Below are positions 1 to 7,003 of a stretch of DNA of 47,916 nucleotides, piece after piece. This stretch comes from Rhizobium hidalgonense (GTDB taxonomy: Bacteria; Pseudomonadota; Alphaproteobacteria; Rhizobiales; Rhizobiaceae): assembly GCF_002914525.1 (NCBI RefSeq), contig NZ_LODW01000068.1, positions 1 through 47,916 on the forward strand. Reading direction: 5' to 3'. Position 1 is the stretch's first letter. Each line of letters opens with the position of its first letter. A model generated the notes under the pieces. The model was not told the DNA's origin and ran no database searches. It saw nothing but the letters and a program-made list of their open reading frames with translations. The translations under genes were made by a program, and so were the position numbers.

Positions 1-60
1 ACACAATCCTCTTTCGCAAGACCGAATGGACGCCACAATACAGCAAAAATTAAACATGGT

Positions 61-177
61 TGCTCCCCGCAGGCGGGGAGAAGGGGATATGCCGCAACCT
101 TTCCGTTCCTCGCTGGCCTTTCGCAGGGCACGTCCCCTCTCCCCGTTTTACGGGGAGAGGGTTAGGGTGAGGGGCCG
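61..177. repeat. RIME-like intergenic mosaic repeat, copy 1 (truncated)
   Basis: Contains the palindrome CTCCCCGC/GCGGGGAG, the middle block with ATATGCCGCAACCT, and the terminal block TCCCCTCTCCCCG with its inverted partner, then GGGTTAGGGTGAGGGG. The same blocks recur near 2971, 6842, 11375, 17586 and 30836. The end block CCCCTCATCCGCCTGCCGGCA seen in the other copies is missing here. Resemblance to the RIME elements of rhizobia is from memory of that family; the repeat itself is directly visible. Bases 1-60 and 178-291 hold no gene I can support. Confidence 0.8.
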
Positions 178-291
178 CCATCGGCGCCAACCGGAAGCCG
201 TGGCTTGCAGAACCATCCAGGCACACACTGCCGTGTATGGCGGAAACGGCGGCAGATTTCTCGAATATCCCAGAGCGACGTTCAACTCGCC

Positions 292-807
292 CTATTCGCC
301 CATTGCCCGTGCACTCTGACGCGGCCGGCTTGACGTCCCAGCAGATTTCGGCGTTTCACTCCCTGACAACGCCTGCAGATCCTGCCGCAGCCGCGCCGCA
401 CCGCCATCCGGTAGCCCGTCGTCGAGGGCCGCGTGTGTCTCTATCCAGATCGGCAGCGCCCGCGCCAGCACAGCCTTGCCTTCGGCGGTAAGGCTGAGCA
501 GCCGGCCGCGCCTGTCCCTCGGGTTCTCCATCACCATCACCCAGCCCTTGCGCTGCAGCGGCTTCAGCGCCGCCGTCAGCGTCGTCTGGTCCATGGCGAG
601 CAGGGCGGCAACCGGTCCCATCGGTGGCGGCTCCGGCCGGTTCAGCGACATCATCAGCGAAAACTGCCCGTTGGTCAGCCCGGCCGGCCGCAGCGCATCG
701 TCGAACAGCCGGGCCAGCGCCCGCGCCGCGCGCTGCACATGCAGGCACAGGCAGGTGTCGCGCACCAGCAGCGTCGTGGAAAAGGGAATCTCGATCGAAT
801 TTGACAT
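292..807 (-). CDS. MarR family transcriptional regulator
   Basis: A 171-residue winged-helix regulator. The helix-turn-helix region lies around residues 45-110: LTNGQFSLMMSLNR, then ALLAMDQTTLTAALKPLQRKG, then a wing with NPRDRRGRLLSLTAEGK, the typical MarR 'DxRxRxxxLTxxG' signature. Family members are dimeric repressors or activators released by small phenolic or oxidising ligands. It faces the DUF899-DUF1579-VOC operon, and the gap holds a perfect 12-bp palindrome that overlaps both the operon's -10 box and the region just upstream of this start. Autorepression and control of the operon are therefore likely, but inferred. The C-terminal tail of about 25 residues is low-complexity and probably disordered. 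Confidence 0.92.
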   Translation of the reverse strand: MSNSIEIPFSTTLLVRDTCLCLHVQRAARALARLFDDALRPAGLTNGQFSLMMSLNRPEPPPMGPVAALLAMDQTTLTAALKPLQRKGWVMVMENPRDRRGRLLSLTAEGKAVLARALPIWIETHAALDDGLPDGGAARLRQDLQALSGSETPKSAGTSSRPRQSARAMGE

Positions 808-829
808 GCTCTATTTCTATTGATATCAA
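801..829 (+). promoter_or_regulatory. Promoter of the DUF899 operon with overlapping operator
   Basis: TTGACA at 801-806 is a perfect sigma-70 -35 box. After a 17-bp spacer comes TATCAA at 824-829 as a -10. The perfect palindrome ATTGATATCAAT at 819-830 covers the -10 and lies 12 bp upstream of the MarR start codon on the other strand. That placement suits a repressor site that blocks the operon and also controls marR. Boxes and palindrome are seen; binding by the adjacent MarR is inferred. Confidence 0.6.
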
Positions 830-894
830 TCTATTTAGTCAAGGAGAAGGAGATGAGCCGGCTTCACCGGCAGGCGCCGGAGGAGGGCGCATCC

Positions 895-1623
895 ATGCAG
901 AATGAAGTTGTTTCCCGTGAGCAATGGCTGGAAGCCCGCCGTGCCCTGCTGCTGAAGGAAAAAGAGGCAACGCGGCTGCGCGACATTGTCAATGCCCAGC
1001 GCCTGGCGTTGCCCTGGGTCAAGGTCGACAAGGATTATGGTTTCGAAACGCCCGCGGGCAGCAAATCGCTTGCCGATCTCTTCGACGGCCGCAGCCAGCT
1101 GCTGATCTATCATTTCATGCTCGGCCCGGATTGGGATGCCGGCTGCCCCGGCTGCTCCTTCCTGTGTGATCACGTCGATGGCGCCCTGACGCATCTGAAC
1201 CATCACGACGTCACCTGGGTCGCCGTCTCGCGCGCGCCGCTCGACAAGATCGCCGCCTACAAAAGCCGTATGGGCTGGCAATTTCCCTGGGTCTCTTCCT
1301 TCGGCAGCGATTTCAATTTCGATTATCACGTCTCTTTCAGCCCCGAGGATCTTGCCAAAGACAAGGTCTTTTACAATTTCACTCCCATGCCGCCTGATGA
1401 CGCCAATGACGAGCTACCGGGCATCAGCGCTTTCTACCGCAACGACAAGGGCGAGGTCTTCCATACCTATTCGAGTTATGCCCGCGGCCCGGAGGAGCTG
1501 ATCGGCACCCTGATGATCCTCGATCGCGCGCCGAAAGGCCGCAACGAGGACGGCACGATGAATTTCGTGCGCCGCCATGACGAATATGAGGAGGCTCCGA
1601 AGGCGCCATCCTGCTGTCATTGA
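895..1623 (+). CDS. DUF899 family thioredoxin-like protein
   Basis: A 242-residue cytoplasmic protein of the DUF899 family, which has a thioredoxin-like fold. Recognised by SREQWLEARRALLLKEKE, LPWVKVDKDYGFETP, SLADLFDGRSQLLIYHFM, the cysteine-bearing GPDWDAGCPGCSFLCDHVD, then VSRAPLDKIAAYKSRMGW and SSFGSDFNFDYHVSF. The CPGC pair sits at the expected redox position; the substrate is unknown. Start choice: ATG 895 follows GGAGGAGG (879-886) at good spacing and begins exactly where family members usually begin. An in-frame ATG at 853, behind AAGGAGAAGGAG, would add 14 residues and is an alternative. It is first in an operon with DUF1579 and VOC proteins and is probably controlled by the divergent MarR. 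It ends with a CCH tail. Confidence 0.9.
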   Translation: MQNEVVSREQWLEARRALLLKEKEATRLRDIVNAQRLALPWVKVDKDYGFETPAGSKSLADLFDGRSQLLIYHFMLGPDWDAGCPGCSFLCDHVDGALTHLNHHDVTWVAVSRAPLDKIAAYKSRMGWQFPWVSSFGSDFNFDYHVSFSPEDLAKDKVFYNFTPMPPDDANDELPGISAFYRNDKGEVFHTYSSYARGPEELIGTLMILDRAPKGRNEDGTMNFVRRHDEYEEAPKAPSCCH

Positions 1624-1654
1624 CATAGGCCACCGTCACTCACGGGAGAAGAGG

Positions 1655-2119
1655 ATGATGAAGACTGCAGAAGTGCTGAAGGAGCATTCCTTCCTGGAAA
1701 GACTGGTCGGCGACTTGACCGTCACCGCACCCGAGATGTCCGGCGAGCCCTGGACGGAGACCGTCCGCTCGCTGCACGGCATCTGGTTCGTCGCCGAAGG
1801 CACCGGCCGCATGCCGGATGGCAAGCAGGCTACCAGCATCCTGACGCTCGGCTACAACGCCGCAAAGGCCAAGTACGTCGGCAGCTGGATCGGCAGCATG
1901 ATGGACTTTATGTGGGTCTACGAGGGTGAGCTCCACGCTTCGGGCAATGTGCTGGACCTCTATACGACAGGGCCCGACTTCAACGGCGAAGGTCTTGCCG
2001 ATTACCGCGAGCAGATCGCCTTTTCCGACGCCGATCACCGCACCTTCATCTCCAGCGCCAGGCAGCCGGATGGCACCTGGAAGCAATTCATGGAAGCGCA
2101 CTACACCCGCAGGACCTGA
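1655..2119 (+). CDS. DUF1579 family protein
   Basis: A 154-residue protein. The pattern 'HSFLERLVGDLTVTAPEMSG' followed by WTETVRSLHGIWFVAEGTG, the repeated glycine/tyrosine strand motifs (LTLGYNAAKAKYVGSWIGSM) and LDLYTTGPDFNGEG match the DUF1579 lipocalin/START-like beta-barrel family, whose function is unknown. The start is the first of two consecutive ATGs at 1655, behind GGGAGAAGAGG. It lies 31 bp after the DUF899 stop and 48 bp before the VOC gene, so it is the middle gene of a three-gene operon. DUF899, DUF1579 and VOC proteins are often neighbours in proteobacteria, which suggests a shared, unassigned role in handling a reactive small molecule. Confidence 0.85.
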   Translation: MMKTAEVLKEHSFLERLVGDLTVTAPEMSGEPWTETVRSLHGIWFVAEGTGRMPDGKQATSILTLGYNAAKAKYVGSWIGSMMDFMWVYEGELHASGNVLDLYTTGPDFNGEGLADYREQIAFSDADHRTFISSARQPDGTWKQFMEAHYTRRT

Positions 2120-2167
2120 CAATCACGGCCCCGACCTGGAAAAAGGGCGCCGATAAGGGAGAGTACG

Positions 2168-2947
2168 ATGTCTGAGACGCATGGAAAGTTCATCTGGTGC
2201 GAGTTGATGACCCCCGACACGTCGGCTGCCGCGAAATTCTACAGCTCGGTTGTCGGCTGGACCACCTCTGAGATGAAAGTGGAGGGCATGCCGACCTATA
2301 CGATCTTCGAGGCGAACGGCATCGGCGTCGGCGGCCTGATGGAATTTCCGGCCGAACTCGAGGGAACCGGCATTCCGCCGAACTGGACGGCTTATGTCTG
2401 TGTCGACGACGTCGACCAGTCGGCGAGGGACTACGTCGCCAATGGCGGTTCGGTCCGCCGCCCGCCGGAAGACATCCCGACCATCGGCCGGTTCGCCGTC
2501 GTCGCCGATCCGCAGGGTGCCGTGCTCTGCATCATGACGCCGGCGCCGATGGACAAAACCTGGCCGGAACTGGCCCCCGATGCCCCCGGCAATATCGGCT
2601 GGCACGAACTCTATGCCGGCAACGGCAAAGACGCCGTCTCCTTCTATTCCAAGCTGTTCGGCTGGACGAAGGACAGCGAAATGGACATGGGTCCGATGGG
2701 CGTCTACTACCTCTTCGCCCATAATGGCAAGCAGATCGGCGGCATGATGACCAAGCCGGAAAATATGCCGATGCCGTTCTGGTGCTATTATTTCATCGTG
2801 CCGACCCTCGATGCCGCGATCGAACGCGTCACCTCAGGCGGCGGCAAGGTCGTCAACGGCCCGATGGAAGTCCCCGGCGGCAGCTGGATCATCCAGGCCA
2901 CGGACCCCCAGGGCGCCTTCTTCTGTCTTGTGGCGCCGAAGCGGTAG
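2168..2947 (+). CDS. VOC family protein with two glyoxalase-like domains
   Basis: A 259-residue protein made of two tandem vicinal-oxygen-chelate modules: about residues 6-125, opening with GKFIWCELMTPDTSAAAKFY, and about residues 138-258, opening with IGWHELYAGNGKDAVSFYSKLFGW. Each module ends with DPQGAxxCxxxP. The family includes glyoxalases, dioxygenases and bleomycin-binding proteins; metal-binding His/Glu positions are visible (H in GWHELY, E in WCELM), but no substrate can be assigned. It is the last gene of the MarR-linked operon, with the Shine-Dalgarno GGGAGAG before ATG 2168. It is followed by a RIME-like repeat that probably forms the transcript's 3' structure. Confidence 0.9.
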   Translation: MSETHGKFIWCELMTPDTSAAAKFYSSVVGWTTSEMKVEGMPTYTIFEANGIGVGGLMEFPAELEGTGIPPNWTAYVCVDDVDQSARDYVANGGSVRRPPEDIPTIGRFAVVADPQGAVLCIMTPAPMDKTWPELAPDAPGNIGWHELYAGNGKDAVSFYSKLFGWTKDSEMDMGPMGVYYLFAHNGKQIGGMMTKPENMPMPFWCYYFIVPTLDAAIERVTSGGGKVVNGPMEVPGGSWIIQATDPQGAFFCLVAPKR

Positions 2948-2970
2948 GTTTTATCGCGTCGAGTGGGCCA

Positions 2971-3111
2971 GCCCCTCATCCGCCTGCCGGCATCTTCTCC
3001 CCGCACGCGGGGCGAAGGGGGATAGCAGCGACCTCTTCCTCCATCTCGACGTTGCGTTTGGCACGTCCCCTCTCCCCGTCAATACGGGGAGAAGGTTAGG
3101 GTGAGGGGCAG
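2971..3111. repeat. RIME-like intergenic mosaic repeat, copy 2
   Basis: Full-length copy opening with CCCCTCATCCGCCTGCCGGC, then CTCCCCGC/GCGGGGCGAAG, the variable centre, TCCCCTCTCCCCG with its inverted half CGGGGAGAAGG, and TTAGGGTGAGGGG. It fills almost all of the gap between the convergent VOC and ABC-F genes, so its hairpins may act on both 3' ends. Confidence 0.85.
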
Positions 3112-3137
3112 CCCCCTTGGTCCGAACCTCACCCCCA

Positions 3138-4658
3138 TCACCCCGCAACCGAAGCGAAGAATCCCTCCGGGCTCTCCACCTCCACCAGCCTCTTCTTCTC
3201 GATCAGCCAGAACCGGTTTCCCACCGCCCGCACGAAACTGCGGTCGTGCGAAACCAGCAGGCAGCTCGCCTCCTGCGCCATCAGTTCACCCTCCAGCGCT
3301 TCCTGTCCCTCGATGTCGAGATGGTTGGTCGGCTCGTCGAGCAGGTAAAAGTTCGGCTCGGTCAGCCTGAGCACCAGCATGCCGAGCCGCGCCTTCTGGC
3401 CGCCGGAAAGCTGGCGGATCGGTTTTGCCTGCATGTCGATGGTCATGCCGGCACCCGCCAGCAAAGCGCGTGCCCGCTGATCGCCGACGTCGAAGCGGCG
3501 GATGATCGTGCCGATCGGCGTGTCCTGGTCGGCAAGATCGGCAAGCGCCTGGTCGCCATAGCCGAGAACGACCGACGGCGTCGCCTTGATGCCGCCCTGT
3601 TCCGCCTCTGGTCTTTCGATCGCCTGTTTCAGCATCGACACCAGTCGTGACTTGCCGGCGCCATTGAGGCCGAGCAAGACGATGCGGTCGCCCTGGCAGA
3701 GGAACTGTCGGCCGGTCTTGAACAGCAACGTTCCGTCCGGCGTCGTCACCGCCGCGTCTTCCAAGGTCACCAGCACCTTGGCATGCGTGCCGCGATTGGT
3801 GAGCCGGATGGCGCCGGCCGAGCGTTCGAGATGCGCCGGCTTTGCCGCATCCTCCAGTTTATCCGCCCGCTGCTTCAGCTGCTTGGTTTTGACGACGAGC
3901 AGATCGCTGCCGGAATTGATGCCGATATTGTTGAGCTTTGCCGCCTGTTTGCGCAGTCGCTCCGCCGTCTTCATGTCGCGCTCGTAGCGCCTGGCTTCGG
4001 AGGCGTCGGCCTCGTCGAGGGCGGCGCGCGCCCGTGTGTAGGGCAGGGCAAAGATCGGCGATTGCTCCGGCCCCAGGAACAGCGTGCGGTTGGTCGTCGC
4101 ATCGAGGAAGGCGCGGTCATGGCTGGAGAGGATGACCGGCACGTCGCGCGGCAGGCCATTCAGCCAGCCCTCCAGCTGCGCGATCTTTTCGAGGTCGAGA
4201 TGGTTGGTCGGCTCGTCGAGCAGCAGCACATCAGGCTCGGTGACCCAGGTGCGGGCAAGCATGGCGAGCCGCTGCCATCCGCCGCTCAAATGCTTGAGCG
4301 GCCGCCTGCGCATGACCTCCGGCACTTCAAGCGATTCCAGCGCCACGTCGACGCGCCAGCTCTCGCTCTCGGCCTGATCGGCCGGTAGCGCCTGCAGCAC
4401 CGCATCGTAGAACGGCGTGTCGAACAGGGCGACCGGCACATTCTGGGCGACATGGCCGATGGTCAGCCCGCGCGCCTTGGTGATCTCGCCCGCGCTCGGC
4501 TCCAACGCGCCGGCGATACAGGCAAAGAGCGTCGATTTCCCCCGGCCGTTGGCGGCAACAAGGCCGATGCGGTCGCCTGAATTGACGACGAGGTTCAGAT
4601 TCGAAAACAGCGGATTGCCCAGCGTCACGCCGAGATTACGGATATTGATGAGGGTCAT
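3138..4658 (-). CDS. ABC-F family ATPase (ribosome-associated type)
   Basis: A 506-residue soluble protein with two ABC domains and no membrane segment, the layout of ABC-F proteins, which act on the ribosome E-site as translation factors or antibiotic-protection proteins. Domain 1: Walker A AANGRGKS (residues 35-42; the usual first Gly is Ala), signature LSGGW (124-128), Walker B LLLDEPTNHLD (145-155), switch SSHDR. The linker (about 205-290) is helical and charged. Domain 2: Walker A GLNGAGKS (330-337), LSGGQ (417-421), LLDEPTNHLD (439-448), VSHDR. A leader of about 240 nt upstream encodes a leader peptide and can form alternative structures, so antibiotic- or translation-dependent induction is likely (inferred). 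The translation start has only a weak Shine-Dalgarno, within GACCAGAGAACG. Confidence 0.93.
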   Translation of the reverse strand: MTLINIRNLGVTLGNPLFSNLNLVVNSGDRIGLVAANGRGKSTLFACIAGALEPSAGEITKARGLTIGHVAQNVPVALFDTPFYDAVLQALPADQAESESWRVDVALESLEVPEVMRRRPLKHLSGGWQRLAMLARTWVTEPDVLLLDEPTNHLDLEKIAQLEGWLNGLPRDVPVILSSHDRAFLDATTNRTLFLGPEQSPIFALPYTRARAALDEADASEARRYERDMKTAERLRKQAAKLNNIGINSGSDLLVVKTKQLKQRADKLEDAAKPAHLERSAGAIRLTNRGTHAKVLVTLEDAAVTTPDGTLLFKTGRQFLCQGDRIVLLGLNGAGKSRLVSMLKQAIERPEAEQGGIKATPSVVLGYGDQALADLADQDTPIGTIIRRFDVGDQRARALLAGAGMTIDMQAKPIRQLSGGQKARLGMLVLRLTEPNFYLLDEPTNHLDIEGQEALEGELMAQEASCLLVSHDRSFVRAVGNRFWLIEKKRLVEVESPEGFFASVAG

Positions 4659-4664
4659 GATCGT

Positions 4665-4673
4665 TCTCTGGTC
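4665..4673 (-). promoter_or_regulatory. ABC-F translation-initiation segment 'C' of the leader switch
   Basis: On the minus strand GACCAGAGA sits 6 nt before the ABC-F ATG. The same 9-mer occurs at 4819-4827, right at the leader-peptide stop codon. Both can pair with TCTCTTCCTGGTC (minus strand, 4794-4806). The segment between holds CCCAAGGTT (4756-4764), which can pair with AACGCTTGGG (4692-4701). The repeats are seen; the switching role is inferred. Confidence 0.5.
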
Positions 4674-4793
4674 TTGACCGGGGGACGCGATCCCAAGCGT
4701 TCAGCCATCACGGGATTGCGCCTATCGAGCCCGGGAAGTTGCAGGAATGGGCGCGAACCTTGGGAAACGGCGCCGCATTGGCCACGAAGGGCA

Positions 4794-4827
4794 GACCAGG
4801 AAGAGATGTCGAAAACGGTCTCTGGTC
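4794..4827 (-). promoter_or_regulatory. Leader hairpin A:B downstream of the leader peptide
   Basis: On the minus strand, A = GACCAGAGA (4819-4827), overlapping the leader TGA, can pair with B = TCTCTTCCTGGTC (4794-4806) through GACCAG/CTGGTC plus AGA/TCT around a small bulge. B can pair equally well with segment C at 4665-4673 beside the ABC-F start, so the two states exclude each other. A ribosome at the leader stop codon would cover A and so influence which pair forms. Confidence 0.5.
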
Positions 4828-4897
4828 AGCCCTGCAAACGCGTTTGCAGGGCGTTGACGGGACCACGCTGGCGATTAAACCGGAAATAATGCTGCAT
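4826..4897 (-). CDS. 23-residue leader peptide of the ABC-F gene
   Basis: A short reading frame on the minus strand: ATG at 4897, TGA at 4828-4826, 23 residues opening MQHYFRFNRQRG and closing LQTRLQG. It follows a near-perfect Shine-Dalgarno, AAAGGAGG, 8 nt before the ATG, far stronger than that of the downstream ABC-F gene. Its last eight codons run through a perfect 24-nt palindrome (4829-4852). A strong ribosome site, a tiny basic/aromatic peptide, an embedded hairpin and an ABC-F gene about 170 nt downstream are typical of translation-attenuation leaders for ribosome-protection genes. I do not know this peptide from any described system. That it is translated and can stall is inferred. 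Confidence 0.6.
   Translation of the reverse strand: MQHYFRFNRQRGPVNALQTRLQG
4829..4852. repeat. Perfect 24-nt palindrome inside the leader peptide frame
   Basis: GCCCTGCAAACG is followed directly by its exact reverse complement, CGTTTGCAGGGC. In RNA it forms a stable hairpin covering the 3' third of the leader peptide frame and ending at the stop codon. It could sense ribosome position, act as an operator dyad, or both. Confidence 0.75.
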
Positions 4898-4936
4898 GGC
4901 GTGATCCTCCTTTCTCGAAAGGGTTGCGGGATTCAA

Positions 4937-4955
4937 TTACCATTGCCGGTGGTAA
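4937..4955. promoter_or_regulatory. Inverted repeat in the presumed promoter of the ABC-F leader
   Basis: TTACCA-N7-TGGTAA, upstream of the leader peptide. On the minus strand it lies between a TTGCCT -35-like box and a TAATTG -10-like box spaced 17 bp apart, so it may be a protein operator. The boxes are weak matches. The rest of 4956-5095 holds no gene, only a short tandem repeat of CTGATGG near 5037-5050. Confidence 0.35.
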
Positions 4956-5095
4956 GAGGCAAGGGAGCCCCAGTAAGCTCAACAGAGCCTCTCCTGAGGT
5001 GCCCGCAGCGGCCTCGAAAGGACGCGGTGGGTGCGGCTGATGGCTGATGGACGCAAGAGGCAGTGTCGAGCGCGTCGCTGCGACCCATCCCGAAA

Positions 5096-6691
5096 TTATC
5101 CCGCCGGATCACCACCCGACAATTCTAGCCGCCGCCCTATCCCGATGCTCTCGAGAAACGTCTCGTCGTGGCTGACGACCAGCAGCGCCCCGTCATAAGC
5201 ACGCAGCCCGGCTTCGACCGCTGCGATCGAGTCGATGTCGAGATGATTGGTCGGCTCGTCGAGGATCAGCAGCGGCGGCGGTGCCGAGCCGAGAACGCAG
5301 GCAAGGCCGGCACGCAGCAATTGTCCGCCGCTGAGCGTCGAGACAGCCTGCAGCGCCGCGTCGGCCCTGAACATGAAGCGGGCAAGGGCAGCCCGGCAGG
5401 TGTTTTCATCGGCCTGACGGTTGATCCGGCGAAAATTATCGCGGATCGAGGCCGACGGATCGAGAAGGCTGACCTTCTGATCGAGCATGGCGAAACCGGT
5501 CATGACGCCGATCATGCCGGCCCATGGCTCGAGTTCGCCGGTAATAAGCGAAAGCAGCGTCGTCTTGCCCGAGCCGTTGCCGCCGGTGACGGCAATGCGC
5601 TCCGGTCCCGTCACGTCGAAGGAGAGATCGCGGATGACGGGTTCACCCGGCCGATAACCCGCTGTCACGCCATCCAATTTCAGCACGGTTTTGCTCGCGG
5701 GTAGCCCGGTCGGCGGCAAAGTGACCGACAAGGGCTGCAGGATCTCGATTTTCTCGCGCGCTGCCTTTGCCTCGTCCAGAGCCTGGGCCCGCCGGCGTTC
5801 GGCGAGACGGGCATTGTCGCCGCCGGTCGTTTCGCTCCGCTCCTTCATGCCGCCGAGCATGATGCGCGGGATACCGCCCTTGGCGGCCATCTTCCGCCCA
5901 GTGCTATCCCTGTGCGCCTGACGCTCCACCGTCGCCTGCGCCTTGCTCGCGACCTCGGCCATGCGTTTTTCGGCATCGGCGAGATCGTGCTCTGCCGCCG
6001 CAAGCTCCAGCGCCTTGCGCTGGCGATAATGGCTCCAGCTGCCGCCATAACGGGTGGCGCCGAGCGACGTCAGTTCGACGATCGCATCCATGCTTTCGAG
6101 CAGTTCCCGGTCATGGCTGACGATGATCGCGCCGGCCCGCCAGCCCGATATCAGCGCGATCACCGCCTCGCGGCCGTCGCGGTCGAGGTTGTTTGTCGGT
6201 TCGTCGAGCAGCAGAAAATCCGGCTCGGTGAAAACAAGCGCGGCCAGCCCGGCTCGGGTGCGCTGCCCGCCGGATAGCGCGGCAAGCGGCGTCTGCGGCT
6301 CTGCGTCGAGCCCGGTGCGATGAAGCGCTGCGGCCATGCGCGCCTCCAGCGTCCAGTCGGCCGATGAAAGCTCGTCGGCCGTCGCCTCGCCGTCTTCGGC
6401 CCGACGAAGGACAGCAAGCGCATCGGCCACGCCGAAGAGATCGGCGACGGTCTCATCCGGTGCGACCTGAACGCTCTGACGGAGAATGCCGAGGCTGCCG
6501 TTGACGGAGATCGCCCCCGATTGCGGCTTGATGTCACCGCAGACGAGCTTCAACAGCGTCGTCTTGCCGACGCCGTTGCGGCCGACGAGACCGCTGCGGT
6601 CCGTCCCGAAGCTCAGATCGAGATCGGAAAAAAGCGGCCGCCCGTCAGGCGTGGCCCATGAAATTTTCGAGAGAGTGATGGATGCAGGCAT
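5096..6691 (-). CDS. ABC-F family ATPase, second copy
   Basis: A 531-residue protein with two ABC domains and no membrane segments. Domain 1: Walker A GRNGVGKT (residues 37-44), LSGGQ (139-143), DEPTNNLD (163-170), SHDR (192-195). The linker, about 220-330, is long, charged and coiled-coil-like. Domain 2: GGNGSGKT (370-377), LSGGQ (453-457), DEPTNHLD (478-485), SHDE. Both ATP sites look intact. The start at 6691 (MPASITLSKISW) matches where family members begin; the frame stays open upstream to 6811 but lacks coding character there. It lies 437 bp upstream of the other ABC-F gene on the same strand, yet the two are only distantly alike, so this is not a recent duplication. No leader peptide is evident before this copy. 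Confidence 0.92.
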   Translation of the reverse strand: MPASITLSKISWATPDGRPLFSDLDLSFGTDRSGLVGRNGVGKTTLLKLVCGDIKPQSGAISVNGSLGILRQSVQVAPDETVADLFGVADALAVLRRAEDGEATADELSSADWTLEARMAAALHRTGLDAEPQTPLAALSGGQRTRAGLAALVFTEPDFLLLDEPTNNLDRDGREAVIALISGWRAGAIIVSHDRELLESMDAIVELTSLGATRYGGSWSHYRQRKALELAAAEHDLADAEKRMAEVASKAQATVERQAHRDSTGRKMAAKGGIPRIMLGGMKERSETTGGDNARLAERRRAQALDEAKAAREKIEILQPLSVTLPPTGLPASKTVLKLDGVTAGYRPGEPVIRDLSFDVTGPERIAVTGGNGSGKTTLLSLITGELEPWAGMIGVMTGFAMLDQKVSLLDPSASIRDNFRRINRQADENTCRAALARFMFRADAALQAVSTLSGGQLLRAGLACVLGSAPPPLLILDEPTNHLDIDSIAAVEAGLRAYDGALLVVSHDETFLESIGIGRRLELSGGDPAG

Positions 6692-6841
6692 GGATACGGA
6701 TTTCCCCATTGGCAAGGCGAACTGGCATTGCGATCGGGTTGAAATCCATTGCGGCACACATCCTGTTGAATCGATGGCAGGGAATTTAGGGAATGAATGC
6801 GTGCAGTTCAAGGCGGGGAACGATTACGCAGATGGATCGCT

Positions 6842-6978
6842 GCCCCTCACCCTAACCCTCTCCCCGTAAACGGGGCGAGGGGACGTGCCATGCGAGAGGT
6901 TGCCGAGGGACGAGAGGCTGCGGCATATCCCCTTCGCCCCGTTTACGGCGAGACGGTGCCGGCAGGCGGATGAGGGGC
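6842..6978. repeat. RIME-like intergenic mosaic repeat, copy 3
   Basis: Full-length copy in the opposite orientation to copy 2: CCCCTCACCCTAACCCTC, CTCCCCG/CGGGGCGAGGGG, GCGGCATATCCCCTTCGCC, then GTGCCGGCAGGCGGATGAGGGG. It occupies the gap between the second ABC-F gene and the 3' end of the HerA-like gene. Confidence 0.85.
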
Positions 6979-7003
6979 TTCCGACGCGCCGCCGGCGAAA
7001 TAG

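Noticed and set aside
2971..3111. CRISPR repeat
   Set aside because: The repeated blocks are dispersed single mosaic elements with internal hairpins; there is no regular repeat-spacer array anywhere in the window.
4921..5095. Second leader peptide or intrinsic terminator in the ABC-F leader
   Set aside because: No other frame with a good ribosome site, and no stem followed by a T-run.
6692..6841. Leader peptide before the second ABC-F gene
   Set aside because: The frame is open in phase with the gene, but no separate short frame with a Shine-Dalgarno is present.
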